In this document: one piece after another, positions 50,091 to 63,053 of the stretch | Layout: every line of letters begins with the position of its first letter | Numbering within the stretch: position 1 is the stretch's first letter | Source: Liolophura sinensis | Taxonomy: Eukaryota > Mollusca > Polyplacophora > Chitonida > Chitonidae | Assembly: GCF_032854445.1 (NCBI RefSeq) | Contig: NC_088301.1 | Coordinates: 36,071,187-36,135,186 of the forward strand | Direction of reading: 5' to 3' | DNA: 64,000 nt | Program-made: the position numbers and the translations under genes | The notes under the pieces: model-generated | Databases searched by the model: none | Told to the model about the DNA's origin: nothing | Seen by the model: the letters and a program-made list of their open reading frames with translations, nothing else

Positions 50091-52200
50091 CAAGTATAGA
50101 CACCAATGCCAGTATTGCCAGTCACCCCTGAACTGGTCATTTCTTTCCATAAGCATTAATTTATTTATTTATTTATTTGATTGGTGTTTTACGCCGTCCT
50201 CAAGGATATTTCACTCATACGACGGCGGCTAGTACTATGGTGGGACGAAACCGGACAGAGCCCGGGGAATACCCATGACCATCGGCAGGTTCCTTGCAGA
50301 CCTTACCATGTTCGGAAGTGTTAATTAATAGTGCACTCCATCCTCTACACATTTTCTTTAAAAACTATAATACTTTTGTAACCGAATGTCATATTACTGT
50401 CTGTAAAGTCCCTTTTTAGAGTTTCAGACGTGGCATCTTAAGTCCAGCTTTATTTAACTCCATCCATCCATCATAATATGACCACTATATAACTCTAGTT
50501 ATGAATGGGTTACGATCAATCATTTGTGTTTCTGAAATGTGTCTAGCACACCTTTATGAATACGAGATATGACCGTATTCACATCAAAGGAACTTGATTC
50601 AGAGGTGATAGAAAAACCTCCAAGTTTGTAAGTATGGTGCAAAAATGTACTGCCTAGTTTTCGTTACAGTTCAATGGAAATTGGCATGCTATTGTGTCCT
50701 GTTATGTAGATTTTAAGAAAAGAAAATATGCTGTCATAAATGGTTTACGTGTATATTTTGTCGATGTTGCTACTAGTGTAGCTATTCAGTTCTGCACAGC
50801 ACTGGTCATTTGTGGTCATCCTCTACACATGCTTTTTATTAGCACCATTACTTGGCTCTAAACCTCTTTCACAAAACTGATTGACTCAGGTCTCTGCATA
50901 CTGTTGGACATGGTAACTTCAGTCCAGCATTCCTTAAGTTACAACATCCATGCATACATTTCTTATCAATGTATGCAACCAGTAAAGAAAGAGTTAGAAC
51001 CAATGTGTTCATTTTGCTAAATAAAAGTATCACACCTTTATGAATATGACACATGACAAAACTGACATAAAAGGAACTTGACCTACAGGTGGCGCAAAGC
51101 TCGCTATATAACAAGTATACGAGGCAGAATATGCATAGCTGGCATGAAGAATTTCATACATACCTTTGCATGTCAACAAATGCATATGCATTCCAGTATG
51201 GGTACCAGATGTCGAAACTCACATATCACATTTAAAGGTTCTTTTGCTTATAGTAGGGCATTTTACCACAAAAGTACTCCCATAACTCTTACTCTTTTAA
51301 TTTCGTAGTTTGTACAATCACATAATGGCATAATGTAACATTATGCCAAGTCTTGATTATTTGCGTACAAATTTGGCAAAGCGGTAACAAACTGACTTAT
51401 TTGTAAAGGTTTAAGGGGAATGCACATATGGTTGCAACATCATATTACCTGCAAACCTGTGAATGTGAATAATTGCATATGCATTCCGGTATGTCCTATG
51501 ACATATTAAGGTTCTCCGACTTAAATTCGAGCATTTGCATTGAGTCTCTAGTTGTAAGTATGGGGATCACTACCAGTGTGGCCAGTGACCCCTGTACCCG
51601 TCAGTTGGGGTAATATGCCATTGATTCATGGTGTGACACCTCCTACTCACATGGTCTTTAAGAACTCTAAGAATTGTTCTTTCATTCTTTTCATGTGTTG
51701 GATGTGGTAACTTATGTCCGGCTTTAATTAAGTTACAGCGTCCATGCAGCACATCATATCTCAGTGGAAATCCACACACAATTTTCTAATGATATGCAGG
51801 ATATTAGAGATGAAACATTTAGCCATAAGTTTAGATCAGAATGCAAATCCTGGTTTATTTATGAGATATCTGTTATAGACATAACATGCTGGTCCTTTTA
51901 CCAGCATGGCCAGTCATCTCAGTAATGTTGAGTTCTTGCTGTTCTACATTGTTTGTGCATGTTGTTTAGAAAGTGTATCAACTGGCCCTAACTCTCAGCA
52001 AAATCACTGTCTGTCCCGCTTCTTGTTCTGCATGCGTTAACGTAAGGCCAGTAGTGTTTAAGTTACAAATGTTGTAAAAAGATTACAATCATTATGTTAA
52101 TTTTCCTACATAAGGTTGGTAGATCTTTCTGAATATCGCACAAAGCACACCACACATCAAAGTAAGTAAAGGCAATGCAAAGACCCACTGTGTTGTAAGT
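50091..52200. repeat. array of diverged, irregular tandem repeat units
   Basis: Several blocks recur in the same orientation. TTTATGAATAYGASAYATGAC...AAAGGAACTTGA appears at about 50552 and 51034 (482 bp apart). A TGGTAACTT...TTAAGTTACA...TCCATGCA block appears near 50908 and 51700, with worn versions near 50430 and 52030. AATTGCATATGCATTCCGGT-type sequence appears near 51180 and 51470. TGCCAGTCACCCCTGAAC near 50115 returns as TGGCCAGTGACCCCTGTAC near 51580 and TGGCCAGTCATCTCAG near 51905. Unit lengths vary (roughly 325-790 bp between matching blocks), and a SINE is inserted at 50155-50318. Confidence 0.7.
50155..50318 (-). repeat. SINE family 1 copy
   Basis: TTTATTTATTTGATTGGTGT, TTTACGCCGTCCTCAAGGAT, TCATACGACGGCGGCTAGTA and CATGACCATCGGCAGG follow the family order. 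It is one of the better preserved 3' halves. It lies inside the diverged repeat array and is younger than it. Confidence 0.88.
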
Positions 52201-52737
52201 GCATTAGTCAGAATAGTCATAGTTCGGAGAAAACAGTGTAGGGGATGCTCTGCCGGTACTTTGACCTCAACACGACCACTGCCATGTTAAAAGATAGACA
52301 AGTAAGCACGTGACGTCTTGCATCGATTGGAAAACCTTTGTGTTTCTTGACTTAATGAAATGTTTAAGTCGTGGTGTACACGATTCCTCTGTGAGGAATT
52401 CTCTTGTGATATGAAATTTAAATAAAGTATACAACACAGCTAACATTGCGCCTGTCATTCCACTTCTGATCCAGAGTTAAACTGGTACTCGTCAGCCAGA
52501 GCCTTTCAGTAATATATACTGTATTGGACAGAAAAATATATTTATTTCTGTCCAACATTTACTTTAATTCAGCCATGCTGAGGTAACCATAATAATAACA
52601 ATACAAGTATTTCCTAATTCTTTGTCCAAATAATTGTTGAACTCGACATTCCTAAGTCGGAAACTCCTGCTAACACTATTTTACTTTTCTTTGTCATTCT
52701 TTTTAAGCCATGGTGCTACTATTCATGCTTTTAAAAC

Positions 52738-53130
52738 CCTAACTGAGGTAAACTAACAAAAGGCCTCCTTTCACCGGTAAAGTGTGACTGTTTTCCAACT
52801 ATCACACTGTCGATGCTGCTCTGGTTTTACTCTCCATGTTGTACGTCTTAACGTCTTGAACCACGCAGCTTTTTGAGTGATCTAGACCAGTGACACTAAT
52901 AACTTGCACTTTACATCACTGCATGTTATTGTTACCTAATTCTGCTTAAGCCATGGGGCTAGGAGGCGTGTGATTTGCTGCTGTTTATGCAATTAACTGG
53001 ACAATTAGAATAAAACCCTCACTGAGGTAAATGGAAAAGAGGCTGTATCTGACCGCTTACATGTGACCATTTTCCAACTATCACACAGTCATTCCTGCTT
53101 TGGTTTTTCTCTCTATGTTACATATCTTTA
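52738..53130. repeat. pair of diverged direct repeats
   Basis: AAACCCTAACTGAGGTAAAC, TTTTCCAACTATCACACTGT, then GCTGCTCTGGTTTTACTCTC (52735-52850) returns as AAACCCTCACTGAGGTAAAT, TTTTCCAACTATCACACAGT, then CTGCTTTGGTTTTTCTCTC (53012-53120). The copies are about 277 bp apart. TTAAGCCATGG also precedes both. Confidence 0.8.
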
Positions 53131-53854
53131 TTATATCAAATAATAATGATAATAATAATAATATGAAATAAATGTCTCAGGGACTGACTTTTGTTCAAAA
53201 ATTGTTATATCATCATTTTCCCATTTTTTAGTAGTAAGATAAAAAAATAATCTCACGAGGAATTACATACAGCAGAGAGCTGAACAAAGTGAGAGCTTCA
53301 CAAAAATGTGGCGCTCCAACGGATGATGTCTCCAAATGGATATACTTCCAACAACTCGGTTTTTACAAGTCACACTGCACCCAGAGAAAAGGCAGAAGCG
53401 ACATGGTAGCTTCAATAAAATGTAAATTTTATTGAAGACATGTGATTTTGAGATTTAAAAACATTTAAGTATTGCATGACTCACTGCATTACACATTTTG
53501 CCAACAGGCCTAAACAGTTTGTATTTCGGCGTCTGTTACAAGCTTGAGTTGATTTCTTTCTCGACTTTGTTGTATTTGTTATTTATGGAAAAAACCTAAC
53601 TTTCGTCTAAACGTAATAATTGTGCTTTCATCATTACAACATATACACATAAATATACTGTATAATAACTCTGACAAACTATTCAGATTGATGTATGTTT
53701 CAAATAAATTTGCAACTATTGAACAAGACTAGATCAACTTGTATTCCATGATACTCCAGACTGGTTATATTATATACCGACAGTTGTTGTTTTAACATTT
53801 ATTCATTTAACAGATACTGAATGATTTCGACCTTCGACTGACAGGCACAGAAAA

Positions 53855-53921
53855 TTCTTAGCACAGTTCTAAGGCTAGCATATCTAGATCGTTAAGGCTA
53901 GCCCTAGAATTGTGCTAAGAA
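53855..53921. repeat. 67-nt hairpin with 25-bp near-perfect stem
   Basis: The left arm starts TTCTTAGCACAGTTCTAAGG and the right arm ends TAGAATTGTGCTAAGAA. They pair over 25 positions with one A-C mismatch and one G-U wobble, closed by a 17-nt loop. It could be the core of a MITE, or it could fold as a microRNA-precursor-like RNA. Nothing in the sequence shows transcription. Confidence 0.7.
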
Positions 53922-56908
53922 ATTCCGCGCCAAAAAATGTCTAATTTTGGCCGTATCCACTATTAATCACTGAGATATTTGTATTATTTTACAACCCTGC
54001 AATTCGATGAAATCATTGCATAACTCGTCTACCTTCATCTCTAGCAAGCATTACACGTACACGCTTGTCTAGCTGAAACCAAGATGGCATATATCTTTAT
54101 TGTAGTTTTTTTCTTAAGACATGTCTCACCAGTCACTTAAACAAATTAAGAAATATTTAGGTTTAAGCTTAAGTTTTTTTCCTGAAACAAATCAAGTTTG
54201 ACTGAAGCAAAACACTACAACCCTGAGCAAATGACTACAACCGCAACTTACTGAATTTGGGAAGCTTTGTGAAACCGGGCGCTGATCTACCAATATTACT
54301 ATTGTTTAATTACTTTCCCTTCTTTCTTTGGATAATATTGGGACACGGCTTTACTACATAGGCCACAAGAACGAAAATGGCTTAAATGTCCAGTCCGTCT
54401 TAATAATTCTCAGCGAAAGTCAGGTAGACATCAATAAACTTATCCCCCGGAAAAAACATATTTGGTGGAACAACCATGTCTCTGGGAATCAGCATCGAGC
54501 AGACTTAGTAATAAACTTAATCCCCGGAAAAAAGATCAGGTAGACCAACTGCCCAGGCTACTTCGAGCAGACCACACATATACTGTATATGATTACTTAG
54601 TACACAATAACCCAGTTCTAAATCGCCAGAATTCCATCACAGAATATGCCCAACTTAAAAACTTAAATATGATTTTATATCACTATGAAGGCCTCCAATC
54701 CCCGTTTAATTGTATTCAAATGAATATAATTTCCTGTATCTAACAAATGTGGTTCATCGTCATGAAACAAAGATGGCTCCTACTCTGCTCCCCCTCCTCC
54801 CCCATTTCAAAACAGTTTTCCTAAAAGGGTTTCCAAATTTGGTCTACTGCCAGAAAAAAGACCCGATTATAGTCGTCCGTATATTTTTACAAATCTGGTT
54901 CAATCTCGTGACATAACTTACTGCGGTTTATCTCTATCAGGTCGTTGGAGCCTAGATGGATAAACAAAAGTGCTAGTGGTGGTGAGCTTCGTAATTTAGC
55001 CTAGAAGGCGGAAGTAGGAAAATTATGACCACAGATGAAAGAAAGATCTACTGTTCGGATAGACTTTACACTTAGAGGACAAAAGGACGAACGAAAAGAA
55101 GATGCCAGTGAATAAGAATCTGGAGCCAAGTATGAACCTTGTCAGTCAAACCATGTATATAGTTTTACTGTACTTTCCCATATAACTTTGACTGATTTTA
55201 TTGATTGATTAACGTGGTGCTTTAGAATTTTTGACATATATCACGACTGTCACAATCAAATTTTCTACACATCTTATTTAACCTATGAACTTGTGCATGC
55301 CTAAGTCTAATGACAGTTGGATAATTATTGTCATTGCAACACTAATTATTTTGATTTATTCTGTTTCAATGTTCCTTTTTATTTTTCAGTCTGTTAGAGT
55401 TGATTGTTTTAACACTTCATTTAATGCTCGACTGAGAAGGAAATCATTTTGCCAACTTGACCCTAAAAGAGTAATCTGGCGAGATATTCATCTTCCATAA
55501 CTATAGTCATAAGTTTTTGCAAGAAATGCAAACAGATATACCTGTATGTTAATACCTATATGGTGAGTAGTATGCCTATCAGACCTGCATCAATGTCATC
55601 AGTCCCTTTTTACAGATGGGACATCCTCATGAGCCCTGATGTAGGTGTCCTCATCTGGTGTAAAAGGCCTTGGCGGCCGTCAGACTGTTGAAATATGTCG
55701 AGATTATGTCTACTTTCTTTTCTCTGTAGCAACATATATTTATTTTGAAACAAATACATGTGATTATCTCGAAACTATAATGCTCAACATGTACTCCTTT
55801 CATATCAGTCTTCAAATATCAGACATAGTCCTCTTAAACATATACGTATGTACTGGTCTTTGATCAGTGGATATACGACAAAACGTGTTTTGCCTATGTT
55901 CGTTCGAGAAGCAGCTGAGCATAATACTTTTACGTAAGCAACAAAACTTAAGAAGCTTTTGAAATCGGGTCCTGATTTTACTCTCTTGGTTCCTAAGTTT
56001 TTTTATTATAATAGACGTTTCAGGTCAATAATCACAAGACCAGTATTCAAAACACCAGGAAAGAAATAACGTATATAAAGCAAAATGAACACGGATTCCA
56101 TGTAAGAAAAATCAACCGTTGTTTTCCTCATAGACTTGACTATCATTGAAAAATGGATATCTTTCTAGGGAGTAAAACCAGAGCAGTGACGAGACACATA
56201 TTACTGGTTTTAATTTACTAGTACCCCTGGGTTTTATTCTACATTTAATTGATCATGTAGATGCTTAAAAGGTAGCAACGTACACCTCTCACTTGTTTAG
56301 CTGAGAGGCCCTAAATGCTCTGTTGTAACAACATTGTGTATATGACTACATTTGAATGCAAAGCCAGAGATACCTTCAGAAAATTCCCCATCAGCCACCT
56401 ATGCCAAATTTGTGATCGTGACCATCGACTGATTTGACACTGGTCATAGGCCTTGCTAAGGAAGTATATGTCTTTTCTTCTAGCAGCTAAGGTTGGAGAT
56501 GGTGTGTTGCATGGTATTCAGCAAGACACTGAATTCATTATGAAGATGACAACGATTATTTTGCTTCAGTTGTGGGCTTCTTTGAGGACATTTGGATTTT
56601 GAAGATTTTGGTGATGGTTTGACGACAACTGATTTTAAATATTTAGATGTTAAATTTGGATTGGTGGACTTTGAAGGCTTGGTTTTGGGGGCAGAGGGTG
56701 TAGATGTAGATTTGGTCGATACACACTTGTGAATTCCTTGTCAGGTAATTCTTTTTCTGTGTCAATATCGAGGTACTCCTTATGGAAATGCTTATTTGTA
56801 TCTGTTTTATCAAGTTTGTTACACCTTCCACGGGAAAGTGGGACCTGTGAATAAATGAGATTTCTGTTTACAACGTGGTGAATCATGTATTCATTCTCAC
56901 CGACATAC

Positions 56909-57108
56909 AGCTGTGAGTTAATGTCCAGCTCTTGCTGGCTTCCTCTCCGGCCATACGTGGGAAGATCTGCCTGCAATCTGCGGATTGTTGTGGGTTTACT
57001 CCGGGCTCTGCCCGATGTCCTCCCACCATAATGCTGACCCCCGTCGTATAAGTGAAATATTCTTGAGTACGGCGTAAAACACCAATCAAATAAATCAATA
57101 AATAAATC
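56909..57108 (+). repeat. SINE family 1 copy lacking the first tRNA half
   Basis: CTGTGAGTTAATGTCCAGCT (B-box region) is followed by TGCTGGCTTCCTCTCCGGCC, CCACCATAATGCTGACCCCC, TATTCTTGAGTACGGCGTAA and an AATAAATAAAT tail. The body is well preserved. Confidence 0.9.
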
Positions 57109-58157
57109 GCTCTGGACAATTTACGATTCAGTTTATGAATGATTAAGTACGGTCCATGTGTGTCTTTAATTATATTTCTTTATAAGTTTTCGATTATCAA
57201 ATCATGTATCTGAGTTGTGCTTTGATTGCAAATGTTCATCTATCCAATGTGGCGGAATCATTCCACATGATGAAATACCGCCCATATAACAAGGTTAAAC
57301 GGAATTAAGCAGAGCACAAGAGATCTTAGACATTCCGTCCATATTCACCTACATGTGAAATTGTGAAGATTTATGAAACTTAAAGTGAAGGCGTTTGATG
57401 GAACACTGCTTTTTGTAGTATTAACTGGTGACGTTGATTGAAATCGTCACACAGCACACAGAATCTAACAATGGTACAAGAAACGAAGCTATAGCTCTTG
57501 TCATAAAGTCGACACTACAGGTAGCGTTTCCAGGTAAAATGTAGGATCGACCCATTTTGTGTTTCTTATTTCATCCCTTGGAATTGTTCTTGATGCTTGT
57601 CAGCAATTTAACCAAAATGGGTGTTCCTATTACAGTTCTGACGAAGACGACGATTTACTCTATATGGAAACACAAAGTCAACGACGAAATTAGGAAAATT
57701 CGTTTAAATGCTAAAACTCCATCCCATTAGCCATCATGTGTAGAATGGACGTTCCGGATCAGCAATGACAAGATGAATTTCCAAAACAACATTTAACACA
57801 AACTACCAAACAATTATGAAAAGTTAGAAATCACGAAGGATTCATAGCACTCCAAAACAAAACAAACGCATGTTTTTGTGGTCAGACATCACGATTTTCA
57901 GTTTCCATCGGATAGTATATCGGAATTGACTCGGGTATGTATGTTATGAAGCCAATGATTGATGAGCATTTTCTGACGTGATACTGATTTAGTAATTCAT
58001 GCGTAGGAATGTCCGCTGATGGTGGCAACAACAATTGTCAAATTCCTGTAACGTTTACATTCCTTATTTATTGTGGCTGCTGTTTCAAGTCATAGGAAAC
58101 GATGCTGTCTTCTCCAGTGTAGATCTGGCTGTTGTGGGAGTGTTCCTTACTACCTTA

Positions 58158-61100
58158 TTAAGCCGTTTGATCTTTCTTTGCATAACGCTTCAAAACGATT
58201 GGTGCGACAAAGAGAACAATTGCACTGGACAGCAACATACAGGAACCCACCAAAAAGAAAGACACATTCCAGGATCCAGTCCAGTCCTTCAGCCAGCCTG
58301 AAGACAACAACACATTTTGAAAGTCACTGATACGATTCGTCAACTGTTTTATTCAAGAACATATCAATCCTAGATTAAAAAATCGACATTATACGTTTGA
58401 TATATAGAATTAAACTGCAAACACATTCAGCTGCCTAAATTTCAAGACTCAGTCAAGATCTCTAGCCCTGAACAGGTGATATCATGTCTTCCAATCTAGC
58501 TCACGCTGACTCTGTTTTACACTTGCATCAGAAGATTGGTCATTTACTCAGCAAGGTAATAATAGGGAAATATTTTTGAGTAAGCTGTAAAACGATCTAC
58601 TAAATCAAAAAAAAAATTAACGGCAAATCTTGCCATATCACCTTTATTATTATTATTGATAATATTACTAAAGTTCTGTAGGGAAACAGCAGATTATAAA
58701 TCTGATATCGCTAAAGGTATAACTCAGTTTGTACATGTTAAAAAATAATCCATAAATCTCCATTTAGATGAGTACCATTTGGGTTTTACACTCTTATCAT
58801 TCAAACTCACCTGCTATTGGTGGTGAAAACAGGGCTGGCAAAGCAAACAGTGTCGAATGGATTCCAAACACACTGGGTTTCATCCGAGGTCCAAGACTCT
58901 CCGTCATTGATACAAAGATAATCACACTACCCGATCCTGGAAGAAATCCTACTGCTGTTGCATATGCACACAGCATCCAATATTTTTGTGACCAAGGAAT
59001 AAGCAAAGCGGATATTCCACCCAAAATAGCTAGAATAGCAGACAATTTATTTCTGGAGATCAACAAGAGATCCGAAAACCAACCAACACTGATTCTCCCA
59101 ACTACATCCGCCAGCCCAATTGCAGAAAGTAACATGTCGGCTTGGGGTTTTGAAAAGCCGATGTCAACCACGTGAGCAGGTAGCATGGTAAAATGTGTCA
59201 AGTATCCAGAGGTAAGGAATAAGAACGCTAATTCCATTACAATGAATACTGGGTTGGTTAGTGTACATAGGCCAAAACGTGGGTAGCTTGGAAGAGGTAG
59301 TGTACGGTTTGTGGGGTTTGAATTTTGAATCGTCTTACAGTTTGTTGCGATTAGTTCTGAGTGATGATTTAGACCGGTTTCAACAGGTTTATCCGTGTAG
59401 TCATGATTTAAGGCGTTCCGTAATAGAGGACACACACTTAGGTTTGCCTTTTTATTCAAGTCACCATTTGTGCCGTAACAATTAGCTTCTGTTTTAGTTT
59501 CGAATGCACCTACGCAGCTAGAACAGTCTATCAGCGCATTAACTTCTATTGGGACGGTTGTGTGTGCAGTTTCAATATCTGTCCCATCATCTTTTATCTG
59601 GGAGAAGGGTTGGCAAGAAATATCAAGTTCATCACCTCTTACCGGAGAACAAGGTTTTCCCAGCGGAACATCGATAGTTTTACTCCCTTCATCTTCCCTG
59701 TCACTCTTAATTAGTCGTTGGGTGTCGTAAGGAAGGGAAACATTCACAGCTATGCCGTTCTTCTCAATTTCATTGCCACAAACTATGGCAAAAGCATCAC
59801 CCTGTGCAGTGGGACCCACACTAGTACAACTGCTGTGATCAACTTCAGCACCACAGTCTTCAAGTGGCGGCTTTGTATCCACATCATCGCTACAAAGAAT
59901 ACCAAGCTGATCAGGTCTAGAAGGCAAGCAATGTTCCAAATCTGGATGGGAAGCAATCCTCTCGTGAGCTTCTCCACAGTATTTTCCCATGTCTGTGATT
60001 AAAATCGTTGGCAACTGGTTTTTATGGTTAGGAGAATGTAAATTCCTGTTATGATTGTTCCTTGTCATCGCTGGCCGCATTAATGCTCCACAGACACAAA
60101 GGTTTAGCGTGAGGCCGGAAAATACTAACAAGGCCCCCTTAAGTCCATACATGTTCAAGAGAAATCTGGTAACAAAAGGTAACACGAAAGACCCAATTCC
60201 ACTTCCGGCAAATGCCATACCATTCGCCAATGCGCGTCTTCGAACGAAATATGTGTTGACCATTAACAGAGAGGGTGTAAAGCAAAGTCCTCGCCCAAAA
60301 CCTGTGAACAATAAGTGGGAGGCATTCAAACAAAGGATTGGTTTTAGAAAAGTGTAGTACCTAATGCTTGTATTTAATTTTGTTTTAAGCATATTCAGTG
60401 TTTTAGTACAACTATAGTAATAAAGGATAGTCATTCTTGAAGAATTAATAAATTTATTTATTATTCATTAATGTTACCAGAGACGATTGTGTGATAGACA
60501 CACGTAACCGGTGGTATACGGCCTCTTGTCAGGTTGCCCCAGCTAGTTTTTTATTCTGTTTACGTACATGCAACTACATAAATCATTATGGCAAGTTTTC
60601 GGAGAAAGATAAGTCATCTTCAACGAACCAAAGGATTTGGAAGAGCCCAGATTGAATCGCCCAGATTTTAATTGATGGCATTTGCTATAAACAGCCCATT
60701 ATGTCTTGTATCTCCCGAGTGGTTGAATGTGCAGATAACACCACACAAATAACGTACATAATAGACATGTAATACAACTACTTTATTATGACTTCTTATT
60801 CCCTCCTGTTAAGATGTTTCATTGCCATCGAAAGAAGCATCATAGGGTATATGTACCTTATGACAGAAAATCATAAACTATATTCCTGGCATTAGTTTTC
60901 AAGAAAACCTTTTCAGCTATATGTTCATCATGTTCATGACAAAGATAAGCCGCTTAAATTAAGTCTCTGAAATGAAGTTACTGGTTACTGGAGGAATAAC
61001 AGAATAGCTATTATCATCTACAAATTCTGTTAAAAGGAAGGCGTTTTTACGTCTTAATATTGAGTGCATGACGTAACATAACATATAAAATGATTAAAAA

Positions 61101-63053
61101 TTTCCTCAGTTTTCTTCTTGGGGAGTTAAAAAAACTAGTTTTCCTCAAGCGCAGCGGGTAGTCCGGAAATAGCTATCAAAACAACTTTGTTGGGGGGAGA
61201 TTTGTTTGTTTTGGTTTTTTGTTTTTGTTTCGGCATATCTTTTTCTTATTTTCCTTAAAACCATACTCTTCTTTTGAAAGTACTTTTCCCTGTATCCATT
61301 AAGTTATACAGGTTGACATAATTCATTATTTTATTTAATTGATGATACTTTGCATTACTATATGAGTACAGATGTTATATCTGCATACGTTCGAGTTACA
61401 TTTATCCTTTGTTTTCAACTGACACTCGTTGCCACTCTCAAAGTCTTTTATTTCTTATACCCTGTACAGCCGGCCACTTTAAGGACTAGACACAGACCTT
61501 ACTGCTCGTAAGGTGTACTACTCATACAGTCGATTGAAAGCGTCGACCACAAACATTTACTTGTTTAACATTATTTCAAAACCCAAAGAGCCTCTCACCA
61601 CTGTGCTGTGAGTTCAAGTCCAGCCCATGATAGCTTCCTCTCCGGTCGTACATATTAAGGTCTCCCAGCAACCTGCCGATGGTCATGGGTTTCCCCCGTG
61701 CTCTGCCCGGTTTCCTCAAACCATAAGGCTGGCCGCCGTCATATAAGTGAAATATTCTTCAGCACGGCGTAAAACACCAATCAAATAAATACATTATTTC
61801 AAAACAAACGAAGGGATGGCTGGACACACTGTTTTAAAAGGATGTCCCTGAAGATTGTGTGTATACTGCAGTCAATCAAATCCTCTGCTTTCATTTTTTT
61901 TTTTGAAATAATATTTCTGCTGCATTATTTTGAATGTACGAAGACAACAAGCTTGGTTGTGAGAGTCCTAGTAAAATGCTATGGGTTACTGGTTGGCTGA
62001 GGTGTAAAGAGTGCCTGCTGTTTAATGGCCATGCAGTATAAGTACGTAGTTTCGTCGTAAACGGACATACAAAATAAATACGTACAGCATGGGAAACCAA
62101 AGCAGCGACAACAGTGTGATAGCTGGCAAATGGTCACACCCAACCCGTGAAATACAGCCTCTTGTCAATTTACCTCAGTCAGAGTTTTATTAAGACTTGA
62201 ATGATTGCAGTTTATTTCTGATCACCTGTTAGAAGCCCGTATGTCACATACAACATCTCCAGCTTCACGACATAGGCGCTAACAAAGTGCCCAACGGCTG
62301 CAAGTAAACCACCAAATATCATAACGGACCTCACTGTGAAACGATCGGTCAACCAGGTAACCAAAATACCTGGAAACAGAAAACCAACAAATTTAGCAGT
62401 GATATTTAACACTACTGCCAGAGAGTGGCTAATAGAACGGTAACTATAAGTCTTACTTTTGCCAGTGGCATAGGATTATTTTAAGCGTAGGACATGCATT
62501 TGATACACTAAAAAATTAATCTGTTAAATGTTCACTATAAGACAATCTGTTGTATGCGTGATGCTAGAATGTATTCTGTTCTTATAACACAATATTGTGT
62601 CATACTCAACATAATATCCTGTTAGTCTAATAGAATGGTTATGTTGAATTAAAAGAACATGTGTGTTATATTTAACAGAATAATCTGCTACAGTGACAGA
62701 ATACATTCTAGCATCACTCAAATAAGAGGCTATTTGTTAAATTTAGCAGATTACTTTTTTCACTGTACTTCTTCGTTTTATGTTCAATAACGAAACAAAT
62801 ACATGAAACATTTAAAAAGTGCTCTTCTCAGATATCTGTAAAGAGCAGTCTTCCACAGTTTACAGGGAGATTTCCATATGTGAAATGGGTTTCAGAATCG
62901 ATTACTTACCACAAGCTAGCATCAACCCCATTGAGAAGCTGGCAATCCATGCAGTAGCACCAGACCCCTCCCCGTATACATCAAGGAATTCCACGTAAAA
63001 GACGCCAAACGCTTTCGTGCCCCCGAAAGTAAACACAGCCGAAAAGAACACAG
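58158..63053 (-). CDS. SLC16 monocarboxylate-transporter-like protein, 5' end outside window
   Basis: Major-facilitator-superfamily transporter of the MCT type in the plasma membrane; family members carry monocarboxylates, thyroid hormone or aromatic amino acids, and the substrate here cannot be told. Exons in transcript order: 62910-63053, 62226-62369, 58811-60301 and 58158-58297. All junctions fit GT...AG and phase, giving about 639 residues. Exon a carries the end of helix 1 and helix 2 (KAFGVFYVEFL, TAWIASFSMG). Exon b carries WLTDRFTVRSVMIFGG, the loop 2-3 signature. The long exon carries GFGRGLCFTPSLL, YFVRRRALANGMAFAGSGIG, an extended cytosolic loop of about 260 residues, then LPAHVVDIGFSKPQADML and LADVVGRISVGWFSD, whose Asp and Arg match the MCT1 pair. 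The last exon completes PPIAGWLKDWTGSW and ends KRYAKKDQTA. The usual PDGGWGW start is absent, so the first coding exon lies past 64000. Confidence 0.92.
60302..62225 (-). other. SLC16 intron with SINE insertion
   Basis: Bounded by an acceptor at 60302 and a donor at 62225 (minus strand). It contains the SINE at 61583-61790 and nothing else recognisable. Confidence 0.85.
61583..61790 (+). repeat. SINE family 1 copy with perfect 15-bp target duplication
   Basis: CCAAAGAGCCTCTCACCAC and GCTGTGAGTTCAAGTCCAGC (B box) lead into ATAGCTTCCTCTCCGGTCG, GTTTCCCCCGTGCTCTGCCC and CACGGCGTAAAACACCAATC. ACATTATTTCAAAAC occurs exactly on both sides (61568-61582 and 61791-61805). The insertion is in an SLC16 intron, antisense to the gene. 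Confidence 0.95.
62506..62765. mobile_element. 260-bp palindromic MITE, TA-flanked
   Basis: The left end CACTAAAAAATTAATCTGTT and the right end AGCAGATTACTTTTTTCACTG are imperfect inverted repeats, with TA directly outside each (62504-62505 and 62766-62767). Inside, a 22-bp perfect inverted repeat pairs 62558-62579 with 62696-62717 (core TGCTAGAATGTATTC). The TA flanks suggest a Tc1/mariner-type non-autonomous element. It sits within the SLC16 intron between 62369 and 62910. Confidence 0.8.

Larger units (their letters stand above)
52201..58157. other. gene-poor interval upstream of the SLC16 locus
   Basis: About 6 kb with no recognisable gene. Contents: paired blocks (52738-53130), a strong hairpin (53855-53921), MITE-like ends near 54260 and 55950, and a SINE (56909-57108). 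Frames at 54328-54916 show no known domain. A TTTATT at 58067-58072 is AATAAA on the minus strand, a suitable polyadenylation signal for the transporter. Confidence 0.5.

Noticed and set aside
58768-59175. 135-codon plus-strand frame
   Set aside because: It is antisense to the SLC16 helices 8-12 exon, which is clearly the real coding strand.
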